Of a DNA stretch of 64,000 nucleotides, positions 63,514-64,000 are shown one piece after another. This DNA comes from CAYNWT01 sp964450955. GTDB lineage: Bacteria > Planctomycetota > Planctomycetia > Planctomycetales > Planctomycetaceae. Within the stretch, counting starts at the first letter, position 1; the number at the start of each line of letters is the position of its first letter. The notes under the pieces are model-generated. The model was not told where the DNA came from and did not search any database. It worked only from the letters and a program-made list of their open reading frames with translations. The position numbers and the translations under genes were made by a program. The stretch lies in NCBI GenBank assembly GCA_964450955.1, contig CAYVFI010000002.1:186001-250000 (forward strand), read 5' to 3'.

Positions 63514-64000
63514 TCACACGTCCAGGCCGACCAGACGCATCAGTTCAATTGCGTTGCTCTTTTTGACAACACCGGGACGGAGGTTGTAATCGAACGTCAT
63601 TTCGCCGTCTTTCAGCGTATCCGCGAAGTGAACATTCTCGGTTCCCGGAATATTGGTTCCGATCTCTGTCAATGCGAGGTCGTGGGTCGTGACCATACCG
63701 ATGGCGTTGCGGTCGACAAGGCTCCGAATCACGGCTTCGGCACCGATACGGCGATCGTGTGAATTGGTTCCCTGTAGAATTTCGTCCAACAGAAACAGCA
63801 GCGGCAATTCTTTGTCTGCCAGGTCCACAACGCTTTTTAGTCGGCCCAATACGGCGAAGAACAGCGACTTGCCTTCCTGCAACGAATCGCTGACACGCAT
63901 CGCCGTACCGACCTGCATACACGAAACTTCCATCGACTTCGCGTTAACCGGAGCTCCGGCCAGGGCCAGCACCGTGTTGGTTCCGACTGTTCGAAGCAGC
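63514..64000 (-). CDS. MutS-family ATPase, C-terminal part (5' end outside window)
   Basis: The frame is open to the window edge. It begins just after the position of the Walker A motif (LLRTVGTNTVLALAGAPV) and continues with MutS ATPase motifs: the Walker B region LLFLLDEILQGTNSHDRR and VTTHDLALTEI. The end (NAIELMRLVGLDV) is short and lacks the Smr domain of MutS2. It fits a membrane- or DNA-associated MutS-related protein without the mismatch-binding N-terminal domain, but the missing part prevents a firm call. Confidence 0.85.
   Translation of the reverse strand, partial: LLRTVGTNTVLALAGAPVNAKSMEVSCMQVGTAMRVSDSLQEGKSLFFAVLGRLKSVVDLADKELPLLFLLDEILQGTNSHDRRIGAEAVIRSLVDRNAIGMVTTHDLALTEIGTNIPGTENVHFADTLKDGEMTFDYNLRPGVVKKSNAIELMRLVGLDV

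Noticed and set aside
1..64000. CRISPR arrays, tRNA and rRNA genes
   Set aside because: No regularly spaced direct repeats and no tRNA-like cloverleaf with CCA-proximal stems were noticed on reading the intergenic regions.

Overview
The window reads as chromosomal DNA of a planctomycete (Planctomycetota, probably order Planctomycetales); genus is not resolved. The evidence is a DUF1559 pseudopilin-like protein with a [20 protein letters not shown] N-terminus, DUF4159/prenyltransferase-repeat, DUF116-polyprenyl synthase and CehA/McbA-type proteins, a formylglycine sulfatase, weak ribosome-binding sites with several GTG/TTG starts, and many small secreted or lipid-modified proteins of unknown role. 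A kdsB-pyrG pair points to a Gram-negative-type envelope with KDO, and mqnA-mqnC to menaquinone made by the futalosine route. No rRNA, tRNA, CRISPR array, transposase, integrase or prophage gene was seen.

Layout. 1-4.3 kb: end of a large Calx-beta/Fn3-like surface protein, then an S1-domain protein. 4.5-9.4 kb: M1 aminopeptidase, His/Asp-rich lipoprotein, glutaminyl cyclase, dihydroorotase. 9.5-13.7 kb: RodA, diverging from a rhomboid protease coupled to a GT-C-like membrane protein. 13.8-20.6 kb: Cys-rich lipoprotein, TIM-barrel isomerase, DUF1559 pseudopilin, a large secreted unknown, type II glutamine synthetase, small membrane protein. 20.6-26.6 kb: sulfatase, kdsB-pyrG, isochorismatase-ThuA fusion. 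26.6-32.4 kb: a frameshifted membrane-anchored gene, a membrane/SelL-like redox protein, a TIGR01777 epimerase, a sigma-70 factor, an SRPBCC gene interrupted by TGA, a lipoprotein pair. 32.5-36.2 kb: DUF4159 protein and RNase D. 37.0-41.6 kb: a tightly packed terpenoid operon (membrane protein, squalene-hopene-cyclase-like protein, DUF116-polyprenyl synthase, small membrane protein). 41.8-47.9 kb: diguanylate cyclase, two zinc-ribbon proteins, a CehA/McbA metallohydrolase with a frameshifted tail, a small membrane protein. 48.1-55.9 kb: homoserine dehydrogenase, mqnA-mqnC, an ABC ATPase with a permease-CPBP protease fusion, a beta-helix protein. 55.9-64 kb: transglutaminase/DUF58 pair, alpha/beta hydrolase, small conserved protein, a 1-kb region of nested palindromes, HEAT-repeat protein, end of a MutS-family ATPase.

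The main points for a second look are: the terpenoid operon at 37.0-41.6 kb, where the cyclase keeps a DxDD acid motif but its product cannot be predicted; three otherwise intact genes broken by one base each (two at 5-base homopolymers, one an in-frame TGA); and palindromic intergenic elements at 36.9, 48.0, 51.7 and 61.5-61.9 kb that resemble dispersed repeats.
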